DNA of 64,000 bases from Megamerina dolium (GCA_963854835.1 OY978528.1:10634242-10698241); one strand, 5' to 3'. Shown: positions 45,852 through 59,239, counted from the first letter of the stretch. A program made the numbers and translations. The notes: generated by a model not told the origin, from the letters alone.

Positions 45852-48800
45852 GATCAACATCGCCGTTGGCTTATCATATGTTCGATGTGCTTTTTGATTG
45901 AAATGGGCGGGTTTTTATTTTGTATCTCCATTTAGTCGTATATTGGGGGGCGTTTGCCAGTCAGTTTTTAACATGTCAGAGTTCATTTTATTTTAACGCC
46001 ACACAATATTTGATACAACTTCATTTAGGTATATTATGAGCGTGGGGGGGAACCATGGGCGTAATGCGCAGACAGTAGCAACCTTATGTCATGTATGTCT
46101 ACTGACAAACTGCTTGCTTCATGCTTTATATGCTGGTGAATTGATGGCCCTAAGTTCGTTGTGATTTTGTGCATTTAACTAAATTGAAAATTGAATTTTT
46201 GTAAAAAAAAAAAAGTAAAAAGAAAACCTTTTGTCTATTTGCTCTACTCCACAGCTACCTTTGATGCCTTTGGCTGTATTTAGTCGCAGTTCAACGGCGG
46301 CATCGATTTGAAAAGCTTGAAATGTGTTTACGCTTAACTGATTGATTGATTATTCATATGTATGTATGTGTATGTTGCTGCAAACTAATCGACGTGGTGT
46401 CAATTGGGGAAATGTTAGAAATGTTATGGTATGGAGCCGGAGGAGTATGGAAGCTTGAGGAGTATGCTATTTACATATACACCTAGTTATCTAATGATTT
46501 AAGCATCAATTCTTTATCTATAAAGTTTATCGATTCAAGTATCCAGATCCAACATGGTACCTCGTGATCTCGAACTTATACCCTCTACTGTCCGAAACAA
46601 TTTGAGTCAAGTCCATGAGGCTGTTTGACCCGTACAACACTAAATGTATCTACAACAGAGAGCTACGCAGATGTACATATATTAAATGTAAGACCCGTAG
46701 AGATATAAGGCCACTCAAAATACTGTTCAGGCTTTTCGTGTACTTCCAGTATGGTGTGGACCAAATTTCTTACGCTGACTTACCAGGATTGGGCAGTATA
46801 CAGAAGACGTTGGTTTTGTCAGTCATTTTTTTCTTTATTTCCAGTGAGTAGTCGGTCTGCACTAAAATTTACCGAAACATAATAGTGATCAGCAAACACC
46901 CAAGTCACAGGGTGCTGCCCATTGAAAGAGGCCCATTTACCATAGTCGATCCCGAATGGCAGAACTCTTACCGCATCACATTTTCTGAGCTTTCTGAGCA
47001 CAGTGCTCCTTTAGGAGGCTTTTCCCTAGTAAATTTTTTTTTTTTTTTTTTTGCTAATCAATACTTTTTATTCACTTGTCGATATGTGAAATAAATCTTT
47101 CCGGTAATTTGTGAATCCCGAACTGGGAGCCCAACTGGCGAATTGAAGCAAGTCGCTTAATTCAGCATCTATTTTAAGAGTATATCGACACCATTCAAGA
47201 TTTCTTTTTGATTTCATTAGAGATTTTCAGCTCTGACGTTTGACAACCGATTTCCCGGAATACTGGTTTTCCAAATAATTTGAACTATATTTTTAAGCTG
47301 CTGTAGTATTTTTGAATTATGAATATTTGAAATTACTTTGAAGTCAACGATTTTAAGCATTTCAATGTACTTTGTAGTTTGAAATAAAACAGTTCAAATT
47401 AAGGTGGATCAAATGTAATTTACTAAGTCGAATAACCAAACCTGACCTCAGAGGTTAATGATGTCTGAGAAAGAAATAATTTTCAATCTTGCACCTACAA
47501 GTCGACCATCAAAAATCAAACTTAATGAAAAGAAAATCATGTTGATTTTTTTTTGGTGGTCCAAAAAATTATTTATAATACTGAGATGCTCTTAAAATAG
47601 GCTTTCAATTGAGGTTGGACATTTTAAATCTTTTTAATCGACCCACCCTACATAAAAAAATATTTCTGCCAGCCTTCACCCTTCCACAAATTTCCTACGC
47701 TACATAGCACCCAAAAATCCAATGCCTTTAAATCATACCCAGATTTTTGGAATCTTTGAGCTTAGACCAATGAAGGTATTTAGGCTTTGAGCTTCTTTAA
47801 AATGTAGTCACTTTAAGGACTAATATTTGGTTTAGTTACTTTTGCTTCAATTTTCATATTACAACAATTCAATATGAATTCAATTCCACACCTTTTGGTT
47901 TCTTTCTTAATAAAATATGTACTAGCTTTTTGACAAACCAAAATCAATAACCGCCACTTATTTTCATACTAATATGAATATGCATAAGTATGAGTGCTCA
48001 GTCAACCGCTAAAACCACTGATGCCACAATACGTTAACTGTCACAGTCATCGGTGACACGTTAGCTGTTATCGTCATTACCGCTATCCATTGTCGGCGAT
48101 CGTCAACATCTGACGCGCAACAATTTTCATAATCATTCCACTATCAACCACATACTCATATATACGAGTATGTAGATATGTACCTATTACATACTTACTT
48201 ATCATCCTTCCAGCTATCACACATCACTGCCGCAATCATTACATTTGCTCGATGAATCGATTAATACGCTGTAATGCACATTCAAATGTTGACTGTGGAC
48301 AGTTATCGTCATCGATTGACTGACGATTAAAATTTGTTGTTGTTTTTTTTTTTTTTTTTTGACTTTGATAATTTTGTATTTTATTTAAATTTTTTTTTTT
48401 TTTTTTTTTTGCAAAACGTTCATTGAACATTAAAGCATATGTACCTGCAACACACCCACAAAGAGTGCATACACACACAAACACACCCAGTATGATGTTT
48501 TTCTCTTAAAAAAAAAAATAACAAAAATATATACTTATTTTAATACTACTCATACACATTGAAAACGTGATTTTGAATGCGTGACTGAATTTTTAATGCA
48601 ATTCGATGTGTAATGAAAATGGAATATATTGTAGTTAGGGTGTGTGTATGTATGTATATGACAAATATTGCGTGTAAAAGTACTACCTTCATTAAAGCTC
48701 ATCGCCTCTTCCAGACCATAACAATTATATTAATGTCAATATTTAAATATTAATACGATAAATTACTGCCTACATATACTAATGAAATTAATTAAAAAAA

Positions 48801-49120
48801 AAAAATATAAAAATAAAAAGAAATATTTAAATATAGTACTATATTAATTATTAACAGGAAATAATATTCATGTATAAATTTTACAAAAAATATTTTTAAA
48901 TATATTATATAAATAAATCGTAATGCTGAAATAATGAAATTATATGGTATTTTCATTTAAAGCCCCAACGAAAATATTCGCATTTGTAAAATATTTAAGT
49001 GTAGTACATATCAAACCATAAACATATGAAAATGTTTCTGGCAACATTGAATATATCACTGAAATGTATATACACTTCAAATGATTATAAACATCTGAAT
49101 CAATATACTCTAACTAAAGA
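45852..49120. other. Non-coding stretch with one SINE fragment
   Basis: Apart from the SINE piece at 46.95 kb there are G7 and G6 runs near 45945 and 46045, T runs near 47036-47051, 48345-48361 and 48392-48411, and scattered AT-rich DNA. No exon is recognised. Confidence 0.45.
46948..47037 (-). mobile_element. SINE body fragment
   Basis: CGATCCCGAATGGCAGAACT, then CATCACATTTTCTGAGCTTT and GGAGGCTTTTCCCTAGTAAA match the middle of the minus-strand SINEs (compare 62.37-62.44 kb). About 90 bp remain. Head and tail are missing. Confidence 0.6.
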
Positions 49121-49129
49121 AAAAGCTAT

Positions 49130-50420
49130 CTAGGATTTAATTAATGCTTCTTATTTACAGACAAATCGACTGTTTAAATAACACTACCTTTCAATTCCAC
49201 TTTGGTATAAAGTTCAATGCGCTAAACACTAAGTTCGCTGAATATGTTATGACCAAATTTACTGCCGTTGGTGAAATCTTTAATTAACTACAGTTCTGAC
49301 TAGAGCTTAACTAATGCAAAGTATTCACAGCTAAATGGATTCTTACTGACTGACTAACAGCACCTACTAATTCCACCATGGTTTGAAACATGAAATACAG
49401 ATGGTAAACACACTAACCACTAAACTCTCTGAATCACTGAAGACCGAATTCACAGTAATTTGTTAAACTATTGACTAACCAAAAAACCGACCTGACCTTA
49501 ACCAATGCTTTAGTTAACCACTTTGAAATTTATAGATTGCAAAATTACATTTTTCTTTACAAATTCTGAAACGATAAATCATCACGCATTTGCAGCCGAT
49601 AAGAAATATGTATATGTTTGTGGAGTATCAGCCGTTTAATGGTTAACTAATGACATTCAGGAGTTTAACTAATGCTTCAATAATCACTCATAATTAAAAA
49701 TTATTTATAAAACTATTAAGGAATAACCAATGAATGTAAATTCGAACATTTTTGAATTAACTATTGATTAACCAATAGTTAACTATGCACTAATACATCT
49801 ACAAATACATTATAATTAAACAATGACTATAAATTCAAATTATCGCGAGCAGTAAACAGATATTTGTGCAGCAACTGTTGAGAAACTAATGGTTAATCAA
49901 ACGACATACGAAGGCTTAACTAATGATTAACTAAATACTGAGAATAAACTATTTTTAGTTAAACTGTTGTCATTTGACATTGATTATTATTAAAATTCCA
50001 ATATCAGTTGAATTCGAACATTCGTGAGCAGAAAATATACTGTTTTGGATTAACTATTGATTAACCAATAGTTAATTAATCATTGATACATATAGAAATA
50101 TATAAAAATACATTGTAGTTAAACAATGACTATAAATTCAAACTACAGCGAGCAATAAACTGCTAATTGTACAGCAGCCGTTGACAAAGTAATGGTTAAT
50201 CAAATGGCATGCGAAGAGTTAACTAACGATTAACTAATCACTGAGAATAAACTATTGTTAGTTAAACCGTTGTCCTTTGTTAACCAATAACTGTGATTTC
50301 GATACAGATTGTTATTAAAATTCCAATATCAGTTATAAAATTAGCCGCAGATTAACTATTAGTTAACCAGTGACACTAGAAGGTTTACCAAATGGTTTGG
50401 TTAAGGTGGTCGTCCCCGTC
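49130..50420. repeat. TTAAC-rich array with a 293-bp unit and an internal palindrome
   Basis: Two long units are clear. The segment TTAACTATTG-ATTAAC-CAATAGTTAA (a perfect 10-bp inverted repeat around a 6-bp loop) occurs at about 49757-49782 and again 293 bp later. Both copies are followed by ACAATGACTATAAATTCAAA, GTTAATCAAA-GGCAT and CTGAGAATAAACTATT. Shorter TTAACYA-rich copies extend left to about 49130 and right to 50420. No coding frame. Confidence 0.75.
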
Positions 50421-50424
50421 TGCA

Positions 50425-51435
50425 GGCTTACTTAACGAGTAATTTACGAAAAATTTATTTTAATTTAATTCGTATTTAGTATTACTCAACAAGCTCTTTG
50501 GAGCACGGTACTATAAATTGAATCACACTTAATTATTGAAGACGAATTATAAATTTGACATTCAAATAAACAATGAATGAACAACAAGTCAACTTACAAT
50601 ACTACAAATAATCCCACTTGTACCAAAATGTAATTGTACATAATAAATGCTACTAAGTATGGTACACAGACACAAGATACAAGAAATTTATAGATGATGT
50701 GTATCAATATCAAAGCAAGTTGGAGGTAGGAGTAGGTGATGACAGTTGAAATGAAACGCACCCACATAGAGTATACCCACTACACCACAGGAATATCAGA
50801 ATTATTATAAAAACTAATTGCTTTTACCATCACTTTGTTGACTTTGATTGTTCTTTGTTTGGTTCGATTTTCAATAATATACGACTACACACACACACAC
50901 ACAAATATTGTAAAACAAAACAGATGCCATTTTCAACAATGATACACTACTAGTAGATATCATAATAACCTAACAGCAGGCAATTTCCTTGTATTTATAT
51001 AAGAACCTATTGAAACAGAATACAAAAAAAATCAAAACAAAATAAGAAAAGTTTAAAGAAACAACTTTGGAAATGTTTAAAAAAAAAAATTAGCAAAAAA
51101 AAAATAATTATCATTACACTTGAGAAAGTTCAATGTTCAAGTTCATGAACTTTCATTTTGATTTGTTTTGCTTTGACCGCCATACTTATATTGTATTTAC
51201 ACGGTACCCATCTACACCAAATATTGTATTAATTGACACTGTGTCTGAAGTGCTACACTACAAGCATAAACAGTAGTAAGAGAAAATAAACCAAAACAAT
51301 TGCTACTTGCAATGAATACACACTGTACAACAAATGTTTTAGAGACACAACTAAACCAGTGTAACCGATATATAGAAAATAATTTTTTTGTAGCTCTCAG
51401 AGATCCAAAATATTGGATTTGATATAAAACTACAA
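50425..51435. other. Non-coding stretch
   Basis: AT-rich DNA with a CA tract (about 50887-50903). No exon or mobile element is recognised. Confidence 0.45.
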
Positions 51436-51440
51436 CCAAC

Positions 51441-51757
51441 TACTGTTGGCCTTCTGATTTGTATCGAAAAGATTTTTCTTTTGAATGGTGCCCACCTATC
51501 GGCAAGAATTTTCAATTTTTCCGGCAGTAACAATTTCCAAAAAATGTTTCTTAAAAGAGCTCTGTGACAAAAACTAAGTTAAAGTGATGTCACAGGGGTT
51601 CTGCCGTTCGGAACCGGCTAATGTAAGTAGGTCCCTTCTAATGCTGTCCAAATTTATCACGTACAACAGTATTGGAAGAGAAGCGCGGTGGTATCACAAT
51701 GGGCCTTTATGGCCTAAGTGTGTTGTCCTTTCAGAGAGAAGGCAGCCACATAGTGCA
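51441..51757 (+). mobile_element. tRNA-derived SINE, copy 3 (head lost, tail type B)
   Basis: It starts at GGCCTTCTGATTTGTA with the B-box already gone. The body, GGTTCTGCCGTTCGGAACCG to CAACAGTATTGGAAGAGAAG, is well preserved. The 3' part, GGTATCACAATGGGCCTTTA through GAGAGAAGGCAGCCACATA, is type B but lacks the CCTAA tail. About 30 bp further on (51780-51850) is a second, very diverged body fragment. Confidence 0.8.
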
Positions 51758-51859
51758 GAAATTTTAGTCCCGATTTATACAAAAATTACTCTTTCAAACG
51801 ATTTCCACCTTACCTATCGTGGAACAATTGGCAATTCTTCTGTCTGGAAAAAAATTATT

Positions 51860-53455
51860 TTTGGCGGCTGAGGAGCCTCAATCAATGAAACGTCAAACAG
51901 TCTAGCAGCGATGAAGTCCCCTCTTCGTTTCTCTAAATCTGATCCGATGATTTGAATACTATGCACTGCTATCAAGGCGAGCACGTGTGATTTTATGAAA
52001 AAAAAAAAAACGACATGTTCATGATTTCGGAACCTCACGACACTGCTGAGACGGCACTGACTTTCTTTTATTTGATAGGGTAATATACTGCATATGACTA
52101 ATGAAACCTTATTATGGGCCACTTTTATTTTACGCAGTACCTAAAGGTGATTGACGTTTGTCATAGTATTGAATTATTCTTTTGCGGAACTGAAGCATTG
52201 GGCTGCTAACAACTGAACTTGAAACTTAGTGCTGCTATATTAACAACCTTTAAGACATCAAGAGCTTTGCGACATAGCTCATAATAAATATTAGGAAAAC
52301 GGTACACGCCCATAATGTTGATATGTAAAACATTATTAAACCCTCAATGGCATCTCGGCACTACTTGGTGCTGTATTCGCAGTAGCTTTGTCTGCTCTTA
52401 AAGCCTCCTTGAAGGCTCCTAAATAGTGCTTCTTGCTGAGCACGCTATTTGTCGCTCATTTTTGATAAATCGTAGTGACTTCAATTCATACAGATCACAT
52501 AAAATATCTCATCCAAATGCTTTGCATCACTAACTTTCCACAAAATAGGGCCTGTTAATACTACCGTCGATAAGGATACATGTTTTGAAGCCATCTTCAT
52601 TGTTTATATTCCAAAATCTGCTCTTAAAAATAGTTATCCACGAAGTTTATTATATTTTATGAGATATTTTAGTGGTAAATATTTAATAACTATCACTATC
52701 ACCCTCTCTCTCTCACACATTGTCACCCCATATCAAGCACATTGTTCTAAAGTCATTTGTAGTCTTATATAGCGTGACGTCATTTAGTTCTTTTTTTTTT
52801 TCCTGGTTATTTTAGTTATAGTCTAAAGTTAAATATTGTTCTTAGTATTGTTCTTTTTTATATTATTGTTTATATATTACTTTTATTCATTTGTTTGTTT
52901 TTCCTTTTTCTTTTATTTTTCTATTTTTTTTTATCTTTGTTTCGGTTTCTTTTCTTTCTTAAACAAATAATGACAAGTGGATATTGACATGCTCAAATTA
53001 CCTATGAGTAAACAAGAGTAAGAACAACAACAACAACAACAATTTAATATAGCCTTAAATTATTCAGTCCTTGTGTGTTGTTTTTAAAGAAGTGCGAGAA
53101 AGAAGCCGTGCATTAAATCTTTTAAGTTAACAATTAGATAAAAAAAAAATATATATATATATATGATTTCTGTATTCGTTGCATTATCTGATAATACTGA
53201 AAAAACACAATGTTTTTGTTCTTTAGTTCTGCCCCAAACTCATATAGCTAACCACTAAAGAGATCTTCGGCAAATGTTTATACTATTATCATTTATTTAT
53301 TTTAAGTTGACTTTTTATTTGACTGTATATACTCTGTTGTTTACATATTCAACTTCCAAGTAGCTTAAAGATGTATAGTATTTAGTACCTGCATATAGAA
53401 AGATTGGTGATAAATTTTAATATTGTATCAAGAAAGTACTAAGAAGTTAAAAATT
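51860..53455. other. Non-coding stretch
   Basis: Near 51930-52000 there is an 80-bp segment related to 11.15-11.23 kb. T-rich DNA lies at 52790-52970, with a CAA tract (about 53024-53042) and an AT tract (53148-53164). Nothing coding is recognised. Confidence 0.45.
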
Positions 53456-53468
53456 TATGAGCCATATA

Positions 53469-53754
53469 CCACCTTGATCAAAAAGTTCCCGGAATAACCA
53501 CCGTGTAACGCTCCCATCGTTTCAATTTGAGTTCTTTTTAATAAAGATAATAAAAATAATGGAAAAATCGCAGGAAGCACTGAGATAGATACACTTTTGG
53601 CTACGTAACTTTTGCAAATGTCAAGCTATGACACTACGATTTAGAGTGAATATCAACAACAGATGTACCAACTTAAAAAAAAATCAGAACTGAAATTGGA
53701 ACGATGGGAGTGCCACATGCCACGGTTATTCCGGGAACTTTTTGATCAAGGTGC
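53469..53754. mobile_element. 286-bp mariner-type MITE
   Basis: Both ends carry a long inverted repeat of about 50 bp. The left end contains ACCTTGATCAAAAAGTTCCC, then GGAATAACC and CTCCCATCG. The right end is its near-exact inverse (CGATGGGAG ... GGTTATTCC GGGAACTTTTTGATCAAGGT). TA lies directly outside both ends (53467-53468 and 53755-53756), as expected for Tc1/mariner target duplication. The interior codes for nothing. It must have been moved by a transposase supplied elsewhere. The high match between arms suggests it is younger than the mariner relics nearby. Confidence 0.9.
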
Positions 53755-53899
53755 TACACTAAATTTTTGTTTAAAAGCAGATTATATTATTATGACGTTA
53801 AATTTGTGTGTGCAATTGGATTGTTTGTAATTGCAAATGCGATGATATTTGATGAGAGACCTATACCAGAGGCATAAAAATTAACAAATCTATGAGGGA

Positions 53900-54860
53900 G
53901 ATACGATTATTTTGAACATTACATTTTGAAATTTTGGAAATCATAATTTTTTTCATAAAAGGGTATTCCACACAAAACTTGAAGCCACTCTCTCCATACC
54001 AAATATTAATAATTTTATGAAAAAATCACAAAATTTGTATGGAAAATCCAATTATTTTTGAATTGATCATTCTGAAACTTCTAGAATCTTATTTCTTTCT
54101 TTATCAAAATCATATGATATGCACTGTTTGAAATTCAGACAGAGTCTCCATAAAAAATGTCCATATTCTTCAACTAAACCTTCCAAAATTATGTAAAGTA
54201 CCATTATTTTTCAATACATCATTCTGAAACTTCTGGAATCTCATTTGTGTATCAAAATATCACTTCCTATAAAATGTGAAGCAATTTATATTCAAAAATA
54301 AATATAGTTGCCATATAAAATTTTATTTTTTTATACAAAATACACCAAATTTGCAGGAAAGGTAGCTTTAATGTTCGATGTACTTTACTGAAACTTTAAA
54401 AATCTTCCATTTTCATCGAAATAAAAAGATTTGAAAATATTTCGTACATAAATAAACATAGTCACCATACAAAATGTTCATAGTTTTTCACAAATTTATA
54501 TGAAAGCTATCATTATTTTAAAAACCATTGCTTTGAAATTTTGCGAATATTGATTTTTCATCAAAATATTGCTCAAAACTAAATTTCAAGCAATTCTGTT
54601 GCAAAACAAATATGGTTGCCATATAAAATGTTCATGTTTTTATACAAAATTACATACATATAATTTTGAAACTTTAGAAATTGTATTTTTTCACAAAAAT
54701 AATACCCTATACAAAATTTCAAACAATTCTGTTCATAAATAAATACAGTTCCCATATAAAATGTTCAATTTTTTAAAACAAAAATCGACAAATTTTTATC
54801 AAATGTAACATATTTCTGAAATGTATCATTCTGAAATTTTGCGAATCTCTATATAATGTT
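53900..54860 (+). repeat. Degenerate repeat array of about 150 bp, seven units
   Basis: The anchor ATTCTGAAAYTTYNNGAATCT appears near 53925, 54071, 54223, 54387, 54531, 54665 and 54830 (spacings 134-165, mean about 151 bp). Each unit also carries CCATAYAAAATGTTCAT and a TCAAAATAT...AAATTTCAAGCAATTCTGTT segment. Length and the CCATACAAAA and CTGAAA elements recall the 153-bp satellite, but identity is low. A distant relationship is possible. Confidence 0.7.
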
Positions 54861-54861
54861 C

Positions 54862-56725
54862 ATAACATTATACTAGCACAGCGTTTGCTTCCAAAAGTTC
54901 TTCAAATTATTTCTTAACCTCCACCACATTCATCTCATCATTGAATAAAATATGAAAAATGCCAAAAATATCATTATATTTTGCACAATTTGTATATACA
55001 CATTTACCATTAATATCATACAATCACTAAGCCATAATATCGCCCAAATATGACACCTCATGTGAGTAAATCCAAGGAGGCAAACCGAAGTCCCCACACT
55101 TGACAAATACACTTGCTTATCATAATCATCATCAACAGCAAAAACAACAGTTTAATGAAAAACCATGACAAATTATATACGGAAGTGGTGGGTATAAGAA
55201 AATAACAACAAAAAAGCAAAAAGCAATCCACTTCAATAAGAAAATACTTCAGATGTTGCACTTGTCAAAAGGCTGTGTTTCATATTGCTCAGCCCTCATC
55301 TATAAGCTCAAATAATTACAATGCAAATACTACAAGGATACTTACACACCAATATGCCACCATATCAGTAATCATAATTTCTTATTGCATTGCTACCTTT
55401 TAAGTATTTGTTCAATTTGGTACATTCATATGCGAGACAACCACCACCATCACACCACAATCATCATCATCATCATCAAACCACCATACGAAAATATGTA
55501 TGCAATATATTAATTTGATCCTTATTGATCCCTTTAAGCTGCTGAACTGAACGTATGCGTATGAAATTATGTATCATAAATGTGCAGTAAAAGCAATGTT
55601 TAAGTAATACCTTTTGCAAATTATAACTACCACCAATCATTACTATAATGTACCAACACATTTGCACATACGAGTATACAAATATGTACAAAGAATGAGC
55701 CGGAGAAAAGGCCATTATCCTTCAAGAATTACATTATAACAAATTATGACAGCAAATATGCAAGAAATTGCATTCAATATTATTTATTCTTTCAGATATT
55801 TTATTCTTTTACAAGCAAGAAAGTGCTACATATGAGGTTAAAGACATGCCCATATGTTGCAACTCTCACATGGTCATATATGTATGTAGAATTTTCTTCG
55901 GTGATTTATTTTTAGATTTTTTCCTTTATCCTACACTCACACATTTAACATTCACAAACATATATTGTCACTGTAAGCTAGCAATAAAAATGTAAATAAT
56001 TGTCAATGAAGGCATTCAGGGCACTGTAGGTGTTCCAACGATTGCAAATGTTTAAAACAAAAAAAAGTCAATTATATGTACCATAATAGTTGTCCAACAG
56101 CTTCAACTAACCAAACGATCCAAGAAAACTATTTACAATATTATCTATGTTTTCTTTACTATAGAAGATTTTTATTTTATTTATATTCATTGACTTCAGG
56201 CGAATGCATTAAATGTAGCCTTGATGTTTATAACATCGTATGAGTCATTTCGAAAGATAATTCTCACGAATACTTAATTGTGAAACGTGCTTCATTATTC
56301 ATAAATATTATCCTTGAGATTTATTACTCTGAAGATCGATCATATGACTAACTGAGCTGTGGCAAACTTATATATTTATACCTTTGCATTTGCCATTCTA
56401 TATTCTATGTCTAAGACAATATTCTAATGTCAGGAAAATTATTCCATTGTCTAATATGAGTCAACTGAAAGCAAAACTTGAGCAATGTTCTGTGTGGCTG
56501 CTAGTGATAAAGTTGGGCTTCACTCATTTAATTCATTTAATGAATTAACCGATGTATAATAATTTTATATCTTACATACTGTCTTATATGTCCACTATAA
56601 TTGAATTCGATCAAATTTTATCAAATGATCGAATCAAAAATATTCCATCAGTCATCGCTATTCCTTGCTTGCTGGAACCATTTAGAAACTCCAAAAGCCG
56701 ACAAGTTTTACAGTGCTTGGTCTTT
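54862..56725. other. Non-coding stretch
   Basis: AT-rich DNA with an ATC tract (about 55461-55478). The open frames are short and have no recognised motif. Confidence 0.45.
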
Positions 56726-56730
56726 CCATT

Positions 56731-56782
56731 GATTAGGTTAGGTTTTGTGGCTGCCCCCTCTCTGAGAGAACACATTTAGATC

Positions 56783-56825
<43 letters not shown>

Positions 56826-57020
56826 AGATTGTGATACCACTGAGCTTCGCCTTCAATACTGTTGTGCGTGTTAAATTTGGACAGCATTAGAAGGGACCTA
56901 CTTATATTAGCCGATTCAGAACGGCAGAACTCTTGTGACACAGAGCTCTTTTAAGAAACATTTTTGGCAAATTGTTACTGCCGTACTTTCCATTGGTAGT
57001 TTCAAAGATTTTTCTCTCAA
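56731..57020 (-). mobile_element. tRNA-derived SINE, copy 4 (tail type B)
   Basis: In minus-strand sense the head is lost. The body (GTTCTGCCGTTCTGAATCGG) leads to the type B tail, in which a GA run (56793-56823) has expanded. It closes with GGCAGCCACAAAACCTAACC, so it keeps two CCTAA units. Confidence 0.8.
56793..56823. repeat. GA microsatellite inside a SINE
   Basis: About 15 GA units lie where other type B copies have a short CTCTCAGAGAGA stretch. The array probably grew from that seed. Confidence 0.9.
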
Positions 57021-57714
57021 AACTTCATGCAACCTCTGATCCCAGATGTCCAAGCTTTTGCTTCTTCTAAAACTTCATTTTATTAAATTCCACTTTATGC
57101 TGCATACTTCAATTCACACTTTCATTAGAGACATGTACTAGACAAGGTGATACTTTTTACAGATCGGCCAGCATAGTTTCTCAGTACTCAGTTAATGTAA
57201 ATGACCTCAGATGATTCATATTGAGCTCAAATTGATTTATGCTGAAGTGAATTGAGAATCAGAATCAGAATCGCATAGTGGCGAAATGGAAGTTTAGTGG
57301 CCTATACATATATTCCCTAAGAAGCGACCTAGTGGAGCTCCAACAAGTTTTTGATTGTATTTCGCATTCTCTATTTAAGCATTTAGTATATCTGAAAATA
57401 CTTCTATGTAAATTCAAGGAAAATCTCAATCAACTGGCTAAAAATGAACTTTGATTTCTTCTCATGATAACACTCACATTTATTTGTGAATTCGACCATT
57501 TTCAAAAAAATCTCAAAAATATAGAATTTTATATAGAACATATTTTAGCGATTCTACTTTTGGTCACATTAATTGTCGTAAATCTAAATTTTTTCATTAT
57601 ATTGATTTATGTAGTTTCCTATGCAATTTCATGAAAATTTCATCAACATTCGCCAATTTTCATCCGACCTCTATAAAGGGTGGTTTTAAAAAGTTTTTGG
57701 TCAGTTCTATTTGA

Positions 57715-57999
57715 CTAATTAGCCCATTCGCACGTGATGGATTTTATTTTTTGTAGGACATTGGTCTTGAAAACGTTAGAATGGTCAATTTTAAAGATAC
57801 ATGTCCTTGGTATTCCCTTTAACATATCGAATCTAGTATCAATATCAGAATCAACGTCGCCAAAAATATCCTGTGATGAATAACCAGTGTCAATATTTGA
57901 ATTCATGAGGTTCATTAGGCAATTGTGACAATTTAATGATCCAATGGATAAAGAGATTCTACATACTACATAAATATATGAGTATTTCCAGTTATCCAT
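57715..57999 (-). pseudogene. Unrecognised 94-codon frame
   Basis: ATG at 57999, stop at 57715. The C-terminal two thirds (MNLMNSNIDTGYSSQDIFGD, DIDTRFDMLKGIPRTCIFKI, KIKSITCEWAN) has a protein-like composition unusual for this AT-rich DNA, but no domain is recognised. Just beyond its end, 57668-57705 reads CTATAAAGGGTGGTTTTAAA, similar in style to the ends of some Tc1/mariner-type elements, so it may belong to a decayed transposon. A host exon cannot be excluded. Confidence 0.25.
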
Positions 58000-58019
58000 T
58001 TCTCACATGTGGTACGATA

Positions 58020-59235
58020 ACTTGGACATTGGACAACCTTGAGTAGAGCACATTTATAAAACCCATATTTCATTGAAAACCAAATTTATTTATATTATTA
58101 TTGTACAATTTTCATTTGCTAGTAGAATGCTGACGTTAAATCTGATGCCAAACGTCCATTCTTTACATATGCAGCTATGAGGCTATTTAGTATGTATGTA
58201 CGTCCATTTCTGTAGTAGCAAATCGATCATTATTCTTAATAATATTTGCAATTGCCATTTTTATTTCATTTGGCAATAATTTCTTCCTGTCTTCTTTCGT
58301 CTTGGCTTCCTTATTTGCTTTTACTATGTACGAGTATGTATATACGACTACAATATTTAATATGATATATAAATATTTCAACTCTTTCAATTGCAATTTC
58401 CTTGCCTTTAAGTACATATTTTTTTTTTTTTTTCTATGAATTCATTTTTCATTTTTCATTTTTTCATTTTTCATCATCATCATCATCATCATTATTATTA
58501 TCATCAAGAACATTATCAACAAAACATCAACTCATATTTTGCTGCTTTTATGTGTGAGAGTTTTCGAATGCAATGTGGCATAAATGATTCGAACATTGCA
58601 TCATGAATATTTCACTTACGCTGCATTGCATTTTATTTATTCTCTTATAAGTATTCCATTGATGTTGAGTTGGCTGCTGCTGCTGCTTGTTTGGCTGGTG
58701 TTCATGCATCATAATTTATTTATGTATTCTATCCAGTCTACTCAATAGCACCCTTGCCACTACGATATATATTGTTGCTGATGCCTTGACTATATGAGTG
58801 TGAAAATCATATAAATCTATTTTACTTTACCACACATCTTTTTGTGCCACAAAAGGAAATGCCTTTTTCTGAGAAGTTCTTTTCTCGATCTCTTCATGGC
58901 ATGAAAAACGTATTGAACTCAATGTTGTTGTGTATGTGTGTGTGTGTGTGTGTGTGTTTCTTTTTTAATATAAATAAAAATATCAAAGTAATAATATTTT
59001 TGCAGCACACATATCAAATTATAAATACATAACTAAACAGATATTCCATACACAAAGCAATTCGATTCCTCTTAGGTTCCCCTTTGGGAGCAATTTAGAA
59101 ATTAAACTTAAATTAAAATTTAAATATTTTTTTTTTCAGATAATTAATGGCTTACTGGGATTATTGAGGCTTAAATTATGCTTAATCCGATAATGGTTTC
59201 AGCAGAAATTGTTTGTATGTGTGTGAATTAGATCT
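58020..59235. other. Non-coding stretch
   Basis: It holds a TTTTTCATTTTTCAT cluster and an ATC tract (58470-58493), a TGC tract (about 58675-58688) and a GT tract (about 58932-58957). No exon is recognised. Confidence 0.45.
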
Positions 59236-59239
59236 CCAA

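Noticed and set aside
45945..46050. G-quadruplex candidates at two G runs
   Set aside because: Single G6-G7 runs about 100 bp apart; four closely spaced G tracts are not present.
51814..52122. 102-codon minus-strand frame
   Set aside because: It overlaps SINE-body debris and a poly-A stretch read as Phe. No motif.
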